The translations under genes and the position numbers were made by a program. Shown here in pieces: positions 35,021 to 44,144 of a DNA stretch of 64,000 bases (position 1 is the stretch's first letter; each line of letters starts with the position of its first letter). The notes below the pieces were generated by a model. That model was not told the DNA's origin. It saw only the letters and a program-made list of their open reading frames with translations, and did not search any database. This DNA comes from Labilibaculum euxinicum (GTDB lineage: Bacteria > Bacteroidota > Bacteroidia > Bacteroidales > Marinifilaceae). The DNA lies in contig NZ_WTCR01000010.1 of NCBI RefSeq assembly GCF_009795715.1, positions 124,001 through 188,000 of the forward strand, in the 5' to 3' direction.

Positions 35021-37570
35021 TTAAAACTTAATTTTAAGACCAGTTGACCAAGTTCTTCCAAATCCGTAATACACTAAAGCTTCGTTAGTTGTATGGTTTA
35101 AACCATCTTGCGCTTTAGAAACATACTCAGTATCAAACAAATTGTAAACATTTGTATTTAAAGTTGCGTCAAGACCAGCAATCTGAAACTTGTAACGGAA
35201 ACCAGCATCAACTAGCCCTGCTTCCGGCATTTCCCATGAATCACCACTGGTTGCCAAATCAGTTCTTTTAGTTGCATCAAAATCAGCATAATGATTACCA
35301 TAGTAGGTATAATCAACACTTACATTTAATTTAGGAAGAACTTCGTAATCGATAGAAGCAGAACCTGATAATTGAGCTGAGTTACCAACATGAACATCTT
35401 TTAGATATGCTGTAAACTCACCTTTTTTCACTTGTGCATCATCATAAACAACCGCGTGCACATCATCCTGATAAACCCAATCACCTATAGATACCATAGC
35501 ACGAACAGTTAATTTCTTAGATGGCTTGTATTCTCCCTCAACCTCGATACCTTGGTGAAGTTGATTTAAACCTGAGATATTAACATTTTCACCACCAAGA
35601 CTTTTTACAAGACCTCTGTCTTTCCAATTGGTACGATACAAAGTAACATTTGCATTAAAATTTGTAGAAGTATAACCATAACCTATTTCAGCAGTAATGA
35701 TTTTTTCGTACTTCACATCCTTATTTACTTCATTTGTATTATTCAAAAATACATTTGACATATAAGGTGTTCTTTGCACATATCCTCCATTTACGAATAC
35801 ATTGTGAATAGAGTTAATCTTGTAATTAAAACCAGCCTTCACATTCCAAGGTAGGAAATCTTCCCAATCCGATGCCTGGTTACCTGGCTCATACAAGAAA
35901 TAATCAGTACGCTTGTATGCCTTTCTTGATACTGCTGCAGATATAAATGCAGAATAATCATCAGTTACATATTCTGTTTGACCAAAAAGACCAGTGTAAA
36001 GAACCTCTCCATCATTATAGTAATTGATTTTATCATCAGCCTTTAACCAAGTATTAGCATCACGATTTACATTTTTCGAATTAAGAAAAAATGCTCCTCC
36101 CAATAAATCATGAATTTCGTTATAATGCTCTCCCTTATAGTAACGCGCATCTAAACCTGCAGTAAAAGTAAACTGCTTGTATTCATGTGTTAATGTAGAC
36201 AATAAACCATACCAAGCATGATTATTTACTGAATTAGCAATAATTGCCTGAGAACCTTCGGCTGTTGATGCTGCATTAATAGCAGCAACACCTTCAAAAT
36301 CCAATAAGCCATCAGGAGTTCTCATTGTCACATCATAATCTTCACCTGAACTATAATTAACACCTAATAATTTAGCTTGAGTTCCATATACTCGACGACC
36401 ACCACCAGAACCAACTGATGCATAGAATGACGTAGCTAAAGATGTTTTATCATCCATAGTCCAATAATGGTTCAACTGTGCCTGAGGTTTGTGATAATAG
36501 TTGTAACCATAAGCTCCACCATAAATTTTTCCTTCACGCATTCCATAATCTGAATTGTACTTAAATTCATCTTTATGGTCGCGATACTGTTGGATTGTGT
36601 GCTTGTTTCCACGCTGATTATGCCATTGCGGTGCGCCAGTAATCATGAAAGACAAAGTGTGTTTTTCATTAATTACTTTAGAGATATTCGCAAAATAGGA
36701 CCACGCATCATAATCTGTTCCTTTTACATATCCATCACCAGATGTGTGAGAACCTAAGATTGTAACAGCCCATCCATTATCCAATAAACCTGTAGATAAA
36801 GAGATTAGGCTTTTCTTAAGACCATCATTTCCAATGCTCGATTTAATTACTCCGCCTTTTTTAGCGTCTGTAGATTTAGTTAGAACATTAATAGTCCCCC
36901 CAACAGAAGAAAGACCCAATTTAGAAGCTCCTAAACCGCGCTGAACCTGCATAGTACGTGTAACATCAGAAAGTCCGGCCCAATTTGACCAGTAAACTTT
37001 ACCTGATTCCATATCATTAACAGGAATACCGTTAATCAACACACCAACATTATTCGAGTCGAAACCACGGATATATACTGTAGCATCACCGAATCCACCA
37101 CCTTCTTTCGAAGTATATACAGATGGTGTAGACTTTAAAATTTCAGGAAATTCCTGAGATCCCAATTTATTCTCTATTATATCCGAAGAAATAGTAGATA
37201 CCGAAATTGGTGTTTGACGATCTGTTACAATAGAAGCCATTACACTAACTTCTTTCAATCCAACAGCATCAGATTCCAACTTAATAGTTCCTAAATCCTG
37301 AGCACCTTTTAAGGCAATTTCTTTGTCAAGAAATCCCACGAAACTTACAACAAGCTTTGTAGCTCCTTTTGGCAATTCAAAAGCAAACGAGCCATCAAAA
37401 CCTGAAACGGTACCGGAAGTTGTTCCGGCAACAACAATAGAAGCACCCGGCAAACTTTCGTTGGTACTACCATCTACGACTACACCTTTTACAGTGGTTT
37501 GAGCAATAGCTGCAATGGACAACATCATAATTGCTGCCATTGTCAAAATACTTCTCATAGCATTTTTCAT
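35021..37570 (-). CDS. TonB-dependent outer membrane receptor
   Basis: The product has 849 residues from ATG 37570 (MKNAMRSILTMAAIMMLSIA), a signal peptide ending IAQ. A frame start 17 codons upstream is less convincing. A carboxypeptidase-like regulatory domain follows (VKGVVVDGSTNESLPGASIV), then the plug (SVSTISSDIIENKLG, GFGDATVYIRGFDSNNVGVL) and a 22-stranded barrel with the C-terminal aromatic strand TWSTGLKIKF. It transports a substrate across the outer membrane using TonB energy. It has no SusD partner; instead a repeat lipoprotein follows at 33 bp. The substrate is not determinable from the sequence alone. Confidence 0.93.
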   Translation of the reverse strand: MKNAMRSILTMAAIMMLSIAAIAQTTVKGVVVDGSTNESLPGASIVVAGTTSGTVSGFDGSFAFELPKGATKLVVSFVGFLDKEIALKGAQDLGTIKLESDAVGLKEVSVMASIVTDRQTPISVSTISSDIIENKLGSQEFPEILKSTPSVYTSKEGGGFGDATVYIRGFDSNNVGVLINGIPVNDMESGKVYWSNWAGLSDVTRTMQVQRGLGASKLGLSSVGGTINVLTKSTDAKKGGVIKSSIGNDGLKKSLISLSTGLLDNGWAVTILGSHTSGDGYVKGTDYDAWSYFANISKVINEKHTLSFMITGAPQWHNQRGNKHTIQQYRDHKDEFKYNSDYGMREGKIYGGAYGYNYYHKPQAQLNHYWTMDDKTSLATSFYASVGSGGGRRVYGTQAKLLGVNYSSGEDYDVTMRTPDGLLDFEGVAAINAASTAEGSQAIIANSVNNHAWYGLLSTLTHEYKQFTFTAGLDARYYKGEHYNEIHDLLGGAFFLNSKNVNRDANTWLKADDKINYYNDGEVLYTGLFGQTEYVTDDYSAFISAAVSRKAYKRTDYFLYEPGNQASDWEDFLPWNVKAGFNYKINSIHNVFVNGGYVQRTPYMSNVFLNNTNEVNKDVKYEKIITAEIGYGYTSTNFNANVTLYRTNWKDRGLVKSLGGENVNISGLNQLHQGIEVEGEYKPSKKLTVRAMVSIGDWVYQDDVHAVVYDDAQVKKGEFTAYLKDVHVGNSAQLSGSASIDYEVLPKLNVSVDYTYYGNHYADFDATKRTDLATSGDSWEMPEAGLVDAGFRYKFQIAGLDATLNTNVYNLFDTEYVSKAQDGLNHTTNEALVYYGFGRTWSTGLKIKF

Positions 37571-37667
37571 AAAACAATTTGTTAGGTTAGTAATTGTGTG
37601 GCAATGTCGCCACAAAATCATCTCACATTTCCTGGAGAAAAGGATTACAAAAATGGTTGCTTTTTAA

Positions 37668-37742
37668 CTATTTAACAAAAATTCGACGGACTAATAATAA
37701 CCGTTCGTCTTCCTCTTTTAGCTCTTCATCGAAAAAGTTCAT
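37668..37742 (-). CDS. Candidate leader small ORF of the TonB receptor, 24 codons
   Basis: ATG at 37742, TAG at 37668. The peptide begins MNFFDEELKEEDERLLLVRR and ends IFVK. It has a strongly protein-like, acidic-then-basic amphipathic composition with rare-looking leucine runs near the middle. It lies about 100 nt upstream of the receptor start on the same strand, so it could act as an upstream ORF. It could also be chance, since it is short. Confidence 0.3.
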   Translation of the reverse strand: MNFFDEELKEEDERLLLVRRIFVK

Positions 37743-38153
37743 TTCAAACCTGAAACAGGGACAGTTTTTCAACAATCACACAAAAAAAGAACAAAAGTTT
37801 TAACCAAATAGGTCTGTTAAAAAATGGATACGGAAGATAATATTTTTCTTTCGAAATCCATAATCGCAAAATTAACCAAAAACTTAGTTTAAAACTTATT
37901 TTAACATCTCAATAAAAAAGTTATTATTTACAATTTAGAATATATAAGGACTGTAAAGTTTTTACTCTGATGCCACAACTTGCTACTTATTTCAATTCTA
38001 AATTAGATAATCACTAAATATCGTTGACGTCACAAAGAAACAATTTCATCAGCAACGGTTTGTTAATTTAACATTAAATTAAAGGAAAGAATTAAATTAA
38101 TATCTAAAACAAAATTAAATCTACATGAAAAGAATATTTTCAAAAATAAAGCG

Positions 38154-38161
38154 TACTTTTG
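38154..38161 (+). promoter_or_regulatory. Promoter box upstream of typA
   Basis: TACTTTTG, flanked by CAAAAATAAAGCG before and CAGCC after. A nearly identical context occurs at 45929-45936. It gives a 5' leader of about 160 nt to typA. Confidence 0.5.
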
Positions 38162-38326
38162 CAGCCGCATTTTGAGCGGCGCAATCGATTCACTCACAAC
38201 AATTTCAACGAATGTGATGATTAGATGAATGTTCAATTTGACTAGTACAATAAAAAGAAAGAGAACACAATATCCCATTTCATTAGCTTTTAGAGGATAT
38301 TTTTTCTCAAATTAATAAAATACAAG

Positions 38327-40123
38327 ATGAGGAAATTGAGAAACATTGCGATTATCGCCCACGTTGACCATGGAAAAACCACTTTGGTTGACAAAATGAT
38401 AATGCATAGTAACATTTTTAGAAAAAATGAGAACCCAGGTGATTTAATCCTTGATAATAACGACCTGGAAAGAGAGAGAGGAATCACCATCTTGTCGAAG
38501 AACGTTTCTCTTGAATACAATGGTGTAAAGATTAATATCATAGACACTCCCGGTCACTCGGATTTTGGTGGAGAAGTTGAGCGTGTTTTGAATATGGCTG
38601 ATGGAGTATTACTGCTTGTAGATGCTTTTGAAGGAACTATGCCTCAAACTCGTTTTGTACTGCAAAAAGCTTTAGCTCTAGGTCTTAAACCTGTTGTGGT
38701 TGTTAACAAAGTTGACAAACCAAACTGCAGACCGGAAGAAGTTCAGGAGCAGGTTTTCGAATTGATGTTTAATTTAGAGGCTACTGAAGAGCAATTGGAT
38801 TTCCCAACCATCTACGGCTCGGCCAAACAAGGTTGGATGTCGAAAGACTGGCAAAAGCCGACGACCGATATTACAGCAATTTTAGATGCGGTAATCGAGT
38901 TCATCCCTGAGCCAAAAACCATTAACGGTACGCCGCAAATGCTTATCACATCTCTTGACTACTCAGCTTATGTTGGACGTATCGCCGTAGGGCGAGTTCA
39001 CCGGGGAGAGATTCGTGAAGGAATGGATGTTTGTTTGGTTAAACCTGATGGAAGCATCAAAAAACAACGAATTAAAGAACTACATATCTTTACGGGACTG
39101 GGCAAAGAAAGAGTTCAATCTGTTGCTTCCGGAGAAATATGCGCATTAGTAGGTATTGAAGGTTTTGATATTGGAGATTCTATTTGCAGCGTTGAAAACC
39201 CGGAACCTCTAAAACCAATCGCCATTGATGAACCTACAATGAGTATGTTATTTACGATCAACAATTCTCCTTTTTATGGAAAAGATGGTAAATTCGTTAC
39301 TTCCCGTCACTTAATTGACCGACTAAATAAAGAACTGGAAAAGAATTTAGCTCTTAGAGTTGAAAAAACTGATTCTGCAGATTCATATATTGTATACGGA
39401 CGTGGTGTTCTTCATTTGTCTGTACTAATCGAAACTATGCGTCGTGAAGGATACGAGATTCAAGTTGGTCAACCACAGGTTATCATCAAAGAAATTGGTG
39501 GTGAAAAATGTGAGCCAGTTGAGTTCCTATTCATCGATCTTCCGGAAGATGTTTCAGGAAAAGCCATTGAGATCGTAACTCAACGTAAAGGAGAAATGCT
39601 GACTATGGAACGTAAGGCGGATCGTATTCACCTTGAATTCCATATCCCATCAAGAGGTATTATTGGTTTAAGAAATCAGATGTTGACTGCTACTGCCGGT
39701 GAAGCAGTAATTTCGCATCGTTTTCTTGAATACCAACCGCACAAAGGCCCAATTCCAGGCCGTGTTAACGGATCGTTAATTGCTATGGAAACCGGATTAA
39801 CTTTTGCTTATGCTTTAAATAAACTACAAGACCGAGGTACATTTTTCGTTGCCCCAACGGTTGAAATTTATGAAGGTCAGGTAATTGGAGAAAACAATCG
39901 TGCCGGCGACTTGGTTATTAACGTAACTAAAACAAAAAAACTAACCAACATGCGTACTTCAGGTACTGATGATAAGGTGAGATTATCACCTCCGATCACT
40001 CACTCTCTTGAAGAAGCATTGGAATACATCCAAGGTGACGAGTATGTTGAGGTTACTCCTAACTCAATCCGCTTAAGAAAAATACTTCTTAAAGAAACCG
40101 ATCGTAAAAGATCAGGCAAATAA
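38327..40123 (+). CDS. typA: Translational GTPase TypA/BipA
   Basis: The protein has 598 residues, the usual size. The GTPase motifs are intact: G1 AHVDHGKTTLVDKM, G3 DTPGHSDFGGEVERV and G4 NKVDKPNC. Domains II, III and V follow, and the C-terminal TypA-specific segment includes PGRVNGSLIAMETG and MRTSGTDDKVRLSPP. TypA binds the 70S ribosome in the factor site and supports ribosome assembly and stress adaptation. The gene is divergent from the TonB receptor and stands alone, ending in a strong terminator. Confidence 0.97.
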   Translation: MRKLRNIAIIAHVDHGKTTLVDKMIMHSNIFRKNENPGDLILDNNDLERERGITILSKNVSLEYNGVKINIIDTPGHSDFGGEVERVLNMADGVLLLVDAFEGTMPQTRFVLQKALALGLKPVVVVNKVDKPNCRPEEVQEQVFELMFNLEATEEQLDFPTIYGSAKQGWMSKDWQKPTTDITAILDAVIEFIPEPKTINGTPQMLITSLDYSAYVGRIAVGRVHRGEIREGMDVCLVKPDGSIKKQRIKELHIFTGLGKERVQSVASGEICALVGIEGFDIGDSICSVENPEPLKPIAIDEPTMSMLFTINNSPFYGKDGKFVTSRHLIDRLNKELEKNLALRVEKTDSADSYIVYGRGVLHLSVLIETMRREGYEIQVGQPQVIIKEIGGEKCEPVEFLFIDLPEDVSGKAIEIVTQRKGEMLTMERKADRIHLEFHIPSRGIIGLRNQMLTATAGEAVISHRFLEYQPHKGPIPGRVNGSLIAMETGLTFAYALNKLQDRGTFFVAPTVEIYEGQVIGENNRAGDLVINVTKTKKLTNMRTSGTDDKVRLSPPITHSLEEALEYIQGDEYVEVTPNSIRLRKILLKETDRKRSGK

Positions 40124-40162
40124 TTTTTTAATTTCAACTGAAATTTAAAAACGCAATATTTT

Positions 40163-40200
40163 AAAAGAGCGATTTCCTTGTTGTGAAATCGCTCTTTTTA
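40163..40200 (+). terminator. Intrinsic terminator of typA
   Basis: AAAAGAGCGATTTC and GAAATCGCTCTTTT form a perfect 14 bp stem and loop, followed by a T. Confidence 0.9.
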
Positions 40201-40236
40201 CATTCTAAAATACCAGGTTTTCCCCTGCTAATTCCA

Positions 40237-40464
40237 TTAATTGGTTTCCACCCGAAAACATTTGCCTGGACAAACATCGGCTGCTTTCCTATTTTTCTGA
40301 ACCTCATCATTAAAAATTTCTAATTCGTAACAATCTCTCTTCCTTATCGAGCCAATCAGGTCACATCTGCCATCTTCAGTACACATCTCCCAAAATTCAG
40401 GTGCTACTCCCACACAATAAGCACAACCTATACACCTATCTCTAAAATGCTTTATTCTTGTCAT
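40237..40464 (-). CDS. Ferredoxin, single [4Fe-4S]
   Basis: The product has 75 residues from ATG 40464 (MTRIKHFRDRCIGCAYC). A frame start at 40512 adds 16 residues unlike the family. CIGCAYCVGVAPEFW gives a CX2CX2C cluster motif at residues 11-17, and the closing VCPGKCF (C65) supplies the fourth ligand, as in monocluster bacterial ferredoxins. Four further cysteines at 28, 34, 45 and 69 are not needed for one cluster; they could ligate something else or be structural. It probably serves as a small soluble electron carrier. No redox partner gene is adjacent. Confidence 0.88.
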   Translation of the reverse strand: MTRIKHFRDRCIGCAYCVGVAPEFWEMCTEDGRCDLIGSIRKRDCYELEIFNDEVQKNRKAADVCPGKCFRVETN

Positions 40465-40594
40465 TTTTTTAATAACACCCCTGCTTAATATTGATTTTTT
40501 TATAATCTTCAAATATAAGATAATTTTAAATTAAATTTACATTGTTGATTTACAGGGGTTTAAATATTTAATTGAAATATTTTTAGTACTATGC

Positions 40595-40627
40595 TTTGCA
40601 TATTACCTTTTTTTGTACGTATATTTG
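40595..40627 (+). promoter_or_regulatory. Promoter of the PadR/PspC operon
   Basis: TTTG at 40595-40598, a 21 bp spacer, then TATATTTG at 40620-40627. A direct repeat GCTTGC follows near 40636. The predicted start is about 45 nt before the first ATG. Confidence 0.6.
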
Positions 40628-40680
40628 TATAACAAGCTTGCGTGCTTGCAACAGTAGTATATGATATAAATACAATCACC

Positions 40681-41094
40681 ATGAACAAGAGAAACAATTC
40701 ACTATGCAAACTCAGCCTGATTCTAATTGTTCTATTTTCGTGGACAACAGAATCCAATGCTCAATTTGTTTCTACTGCGAAACAATCGAAAATACTATCT
40801 CCTATTGTGAAAATTATATCTGATGCAATTTTAGGATGTGAATCAAAAATCGACAGAGAAAAAAGCTATTTCAACTCAAGCCTTTTCTTTTTTGAAGAAA
40901 ATATACAAGTATGTAAAGATATTTTAGCCGGCAATAATGACAGCACTGATACTGTAAATATTTCATCTCAAACAAGGGAACAGATCCTAATTGAAAAAGA
41001 TACTGTTCTAACAAAGGAGGAAACTAAGGTAGTTGAGAAGAAGAAACACAAAAGCATCTGGAACAATCCGGGAAATACAAAATCAAGAATTTAA
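40681..41094 (+). CDS. Small secreted protein, first gene of the PadR/PspC operon
   Basis: The product has 137 residues from ATG 40681 (MNKRNNSLCKLSLILIVLFS), a signal peptide ending NAQ. The mature part is polar and charged (QSKILSPIVKIISDAILGCE, SQTREQILIEKDTVLTKEET) and ends in a lysine-rich tail. I do not recognise a family. It is followed 12 bp later by a PadR regulator, so it is likely the first member of an operon. Its small size and secretion signal suggest an envelope role, which is inference. Confidence 0.7.
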   Translation: MNKRNNSLCKLSLILIVLFSWTTESNAQFVSTAKQSKILSPIVKIISDAILGCESKIDREKSYFNSSLFFFEENIQVCKDILAGNNDSTDTVNISSQTREQILIEKDTVLTKEETKVVEKKKHKSIWNNPGNTKSRI

Positions 41095-41106
41095 TTTATT
41101 CCAACC

Positions 41107-41430
41107 ATGAAGATCGAAAATACTAAAGCCCAAATGCGAAAAGGAGTGCTGGAATATTGTATTCTATCCATTTTATCAAGAAATGATGCTTACGCTTCAG
41201 ATATAATCAAGGAGCTAAAAGAGGCAAAAATGATTGTTGTGGAAGGAACATTATATCCACTTCTAACCCGATTAAAAAACGACGGACTGCTAAGCTACCG
41301 TTGGGAGGAATCAACTCAAGGTCCACCTCGGAAATACTATACGATTGCCGAACTTGGAAGTGGATTTCTTAAAGAATTGGATCAATCCTGGCAAGATTTA
41401 GTTGATGCTGTAAATACAATTAAAAAGTAA
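41107..41430 (+). CDS. PadR family transcriptional regulator
   Basis: The protein has 107 residues, the size of the short PadR subgroup. A winged helix-turn-helix is visible: RKGVLEYCILSILSRNDAYA, then IIKELKEAKMIVVEGTLYPLL, TRLKNDGLLSYRWEEST and GPPRKYYTIAELG, which are the PadR hallmark blocks. It should bind DNA as a dimer and may regulate its own operon in response to a ligand or envelope state. It lies 12 bp after the secreted protein and 21 bp before a PspC membrane protein. Confidence 0.94.
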   Translation: MKIENTKAQMRKGVLEYCILSILSRNDAYASDIIKELKEAKMIVVEGTLYPLLTRLKNDGLLSYRWEESTQGPPRKYYTIAELGSGFLKELDQSWQDLVDAVNTIKK

Positions 41431-41451
41431 GACCCCTAAACCGACATACAA

Positions 41452-43047
41452 ATGAAAAAGACATTAACAATTAATATAAGCGGAAGCATTTTCCATATCG
41501 ACGAGGATGCTTTTGAAAAACTACAGGCTTACTTACGCACCATCAATTCTCACTATGGTCCGAGCGAAGAAGGCCGGGAAATCATGTCTGATATTGAAGC
41601 TCGAATTTCAGAAATTTTTCATGAAAAACTGAGTACAAAAGATCAGGTAGTAAATGTTGATATGATCGAAGAAACTATATCAATTATGGGGAAACCTGAA
41701 GAAATATTTGCTATTGACGAGGAAAGTATTGAAGACGAGTCGAATCAGGAAACTGACACAAAACAAACTTCCGAAAAGAAAAAGCGCAGATTATTCCGCG
41801 ATCCTGACCATAGAGTTTTGGGTGGTGTCGCAAGTGGTTTAGCTGCTTACTTTGGAATTGATGTAGTTGTAATCCGTCTTCTTTTTGCACTTTTCTTTTT
41901 CTTGGGATATGGATTTTCATTTCTTCTTTACGTGATTTTATGGATTGCTGTTCCTAAAGCAATCACCACAACCCAAAAATTGGAAATGAAGGGGAAAAAA
42001 GTCAATATTTCGAATATCGAAGAAACCATTAAAGATGAATACAAGGAAGTTAAAGAAAGCTTCGAGAAAATAAGAGATAAAAACGGACCACAAGTTCGGG
42101 ATGGTTTCGACAGAGTTATTGATTTTCTGGGCACAGCGCTTCGACTCATCCTTAAAGTGATTATTATTTTGCTTGGTATTGGATTCGTATTTGCAGGATT
42201 TGTTACCCTTATCAGCTTTATTGGTTCAATGATTTTTGTGAATAGCTTTTTTGGTCCATTTTCTGATTTCCATTTTCCCGGCACCGTACTCCCACACATG
42301 TTTCTTGACGGAAGCAGTATCACTCTATTCACAATTGGCGTAATTGTGGTGATTGGAATCCCATTACTCCTTCTGATTTTTGCAGGATTAAAACTCCTGT
42401 TCAATTTCAAAACCAACAATAAAATAATAGGATTCTCAGCACTTGCATTTTGGATACTTGGAATTATCCTTTTGGTTAGTCTCAGTTTTTCTCAAATAAA
42501 GGGATACATGCAAAGCAGTACCCGTTATTCAGAAAACATTGAAATACAGCCTACCCAAACAGATACACTATATTTAAAATCAACTGACAATATCGATTTT
42601 GACTGGCATAATGGACACATCGGTCTGGACAATATAAAAATAATAGTTAAAGATGATAAAGAAATTATAGTTGGAGAACCTACTCTTGATATTGAAAAGA
42701 GCAACAGTGGCAAGTTTGAAATTAAATTGAAAAAGAAATCACGTGGAAGATCCAATGAACAGGCAAACGAAAATGCTGAAAACATTGAATACAAATGGAA
42801 ACAAACTGATTCCCTAATTGTCTTCAATCAATTTTTCACACTACCAACAGATAGTAAATGGAGAAATCAAAAACTACACATCACAATTAAGGTGCCCGAA
42901 GGAAAAGTGATTTATCTGGACAAGTCGATGCGAAAAATCATTCACGACATTGATAATGTAGATAATACATGGGACTACGACATGCTTGACAAGATGTGGA
43001 TCATGAAAAAAGAAGGCCTAAGCAAATTAAAATATCACGACAAATAA
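41452..43047 (+). CDS. PspC domain membrane protein, large form
   Basis: The protein has 531 residues. The N-terminal 110 residues are cytoplasmic and acidic. Then comes the PspC domain at about 115-170 with KKRRLFRDPDHRVLGGVASG and the following membrane segment (LFALFFFLGYGFSFLLYVIL), then about three further membrane segments (residues 230-345). The C-terminal extracytoplasmic domain is beta-rich with NIDFDWHNGHIGLDNIKII and a charged run. PspC proteins sense or buffer envelope stress. A PadR gene precedes it at 21 bp, an arrangement often seen in Bacteroidota. No pspA lies nearby. Confidence 0.9.
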   Translation: MKKTLTINISGSIFHIDEDAFEKLQAYLRTINSHYGPSEEGREIMSDIEARISEIFHEKLSTKDQVVNVDMIEETISIMGKPEEIFAIDEESIEDESNQETDTKQTSEKKKRRLFRDPDHRVLGGVASGLAAYFGIDVVVIRLLFALFFFLGYGFSFLLYVILWIAVPKAITTTQKLEMKGKKVNISNIEETIKDEYKEVKESFEKIRDKNGPQVRDGFDRVIDFLGTALRLILKVIIILLGIGFVFAGFVTLISFIGSMIFVNSFFGPFSDFHFPGTVLPHMFLDGSSITLFTIGVIVVIGIPLLLLIFAGLKLLFNFKTNNKIIGFSALAFWILGIILLVSLSFSQIKGYMQSSTRYSENIEIQPTQTDTLYLKSTDNIDFDWHNGHIGLDNIKIIVKDDKEIIVGEPTLDIEKSNSGKFEIKLKKKSRGRSNEQANENAENIEYKWKQTDSLIVFNQFFTLPTDSKWRNQKLHITIKVPEGKVIYLDKSMRKIIHDIDNVDNTWDYDMLDKMWIMKKEGLSKLKYHDK

Positions 43048-43124
43048 ACCCATGCTTTACACCGGCTCCTTTTTCAACACACACTTTGCCGGTGTAAACG
43101 TGGTAAACTAAAAAATAAAATATC

Positions 43125-43628
43125 ATGAAGAAATTAGTAGTAATAATTGCCGCAATAGTATTTCCAATCCTGATGCAAGCTCAAACCAAAGGTGAGCAAA
43201 TACATGCTAAATATTCAAATTTAGATGGTTTTAGCAGTTTTAGTTTTGCCGGTAGCTTCCTAAAAAACCTCGACTTTGATGTTGATGAAGACGAATTGGA
43301 GAAAAATATCACCGGAGAATGTAAAAACATCAAATTCCTAACGTTTAAACATGTAAACGGAGACGAAACCAAATTCAAAAAAATTGTCTCTTCACAACTA
43401 TCAAAAGGAAATGCCTATAAAGAAGTATTAACTGACAGGGATGATAAAAATTCTGATGATGTTCATTTCTTCGCAAAAGGAAACGGAAAAAAATATAGCG
43501 AATTTCATGTCTTACACCATAATGAAAACAGAACTTCATTAGTTTCCTTTTTTGGTGATTTTCGTGTTGACGAATTAAAAACTTTGTCCCACTTCACTTT
43601 TGACGATGAAGACGAAGATCAGGAATAA
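43125..43628 (+). CDS. DUF4252-like secreted protein
   Basis: The protein has 167 residues with a signal peptide (MKKLVVIIAAIVFPILMQAQ). The mature region contains KYSNLDGFSSFSFAGSFLKN, later ECKNIKFLTFKHVNGDETKF and ends in acidic DDEDEDQE. The layout (short, single domain, secreted) matches DUF4252, a Bacteroidota family often near sigma-factor or PspC genes. The function is unknown. It lies 77 bp after the large PspC gene. Confidence 0.7.
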   Translation: MKKLVVIIAAIVFPILMQAQTKGEQIHAKYSNLDGFSSFSFAGSFLKNLDFDVDEDELEKNITGECKNIKFLTFKHVNGDETKFKKIVSSQLSKGNAYKEVLTDRDDKNSDDVHFFAKGNGKKYSEFHVLHHNENRTSLVSFFGDFRVDELKTLSHFTFDDEDEDQE

Positions 43629-43724
43629 CAACATAAAAAACTTAGGAAATATGAAACGTCCATGATTAAATAATTATTTACTCAAGGTAAGTTCCACCTG
43701 ACAAAAACTTAAAATTATAGACAG

Positions 43725-43922
43725 ATGAAACGCTTAATAAGATCAAAGGAGAAAAAAATAGCTGGTGTTTGCGGAGGTATTTCTCAATACATAAATCCGG
43801 AACTCGACCCAATAATTATAAGAACTGCGTGGCTGATATTAACTTTATTCAATCCACTAATGCTTCTTGCATACTTTATACTGGCATTGGTTTTGCCTGA
43901 TTCTTCATACGAAACAGCATAA
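43725..43922 (+). CDS. PspC domain protein, short form
   Basis: The protein has 65 residues, essentially one PspC domain: MKRLIRSKEKKIAGVCGGIS, QYINPELDPIIIRTAWLILT and one closing membrane segment ALVLPD. It is the minimal PspC and duplicates the domain in the larger protein of the same operon. It follows DUF4252 at 96 bp and ends before a terminator at 44031. Confidence 0.92.
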   Translation: MKRLIRSKEKKIAGVCGGISQYINPELDPIIIRTAWLILTLFNPLMLLAYFILALVLPDSSYETA

Positions 43923-44030
43923 AACAGCACATAAAAATATAGTCTGATTTGAATGCAATATTTATCCCAAATTTGGTTCTAAAGGTATTTAGTCTTTTTC
44001 ACCGAAACACAACCAAAGCATTCATTAAAT

Positions 44031-44065
44031 TAGGGTTTCTCTTCAATCAGAGAAACCCTTTTTCT
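44031..44065 (+). terminator. Intrinsic terminator of the PadR/PspC operon
   Basis: AGGGTTTCTC and GAGAAACCCT form a perfect 10 bp stem with an 8-base loop, followed by five Ts. Confidence 0.92.
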
Positions 44066-44144
44066 AAATAAAAAATAATTATTTACCCCTTCTTTTCAAA
44101 TATTTCTTCAGATAATTGTACATTGGCTACCGTAAAATCAAAAT

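Larger units (their letters stand above)
37571..38326. other. Divergent intergenic region between TonB receptor and typA
   Basis: About 755 bp. It holds a 24-codon minus-strand ORF (37668-37742), a minus-strand TAATTTTG-type box (complement CAAAATTA at 37867-37874), a GCCGC/GCGGC hairpin at 38164-38180, and a plus-strand promoter box at 38154-38161. I see no known riboswitch motif and no RNA gene, but the length upstream of the receptor leaves room for a regulatory leader. Confidence 0.55.

Noticed and set aside
37594-37803. 69-codon plus-strand frame in the TonB receptor leader
   Set aside because: Serine- and asparagine-rich shadow antisense to the receptor leader, with no start context.
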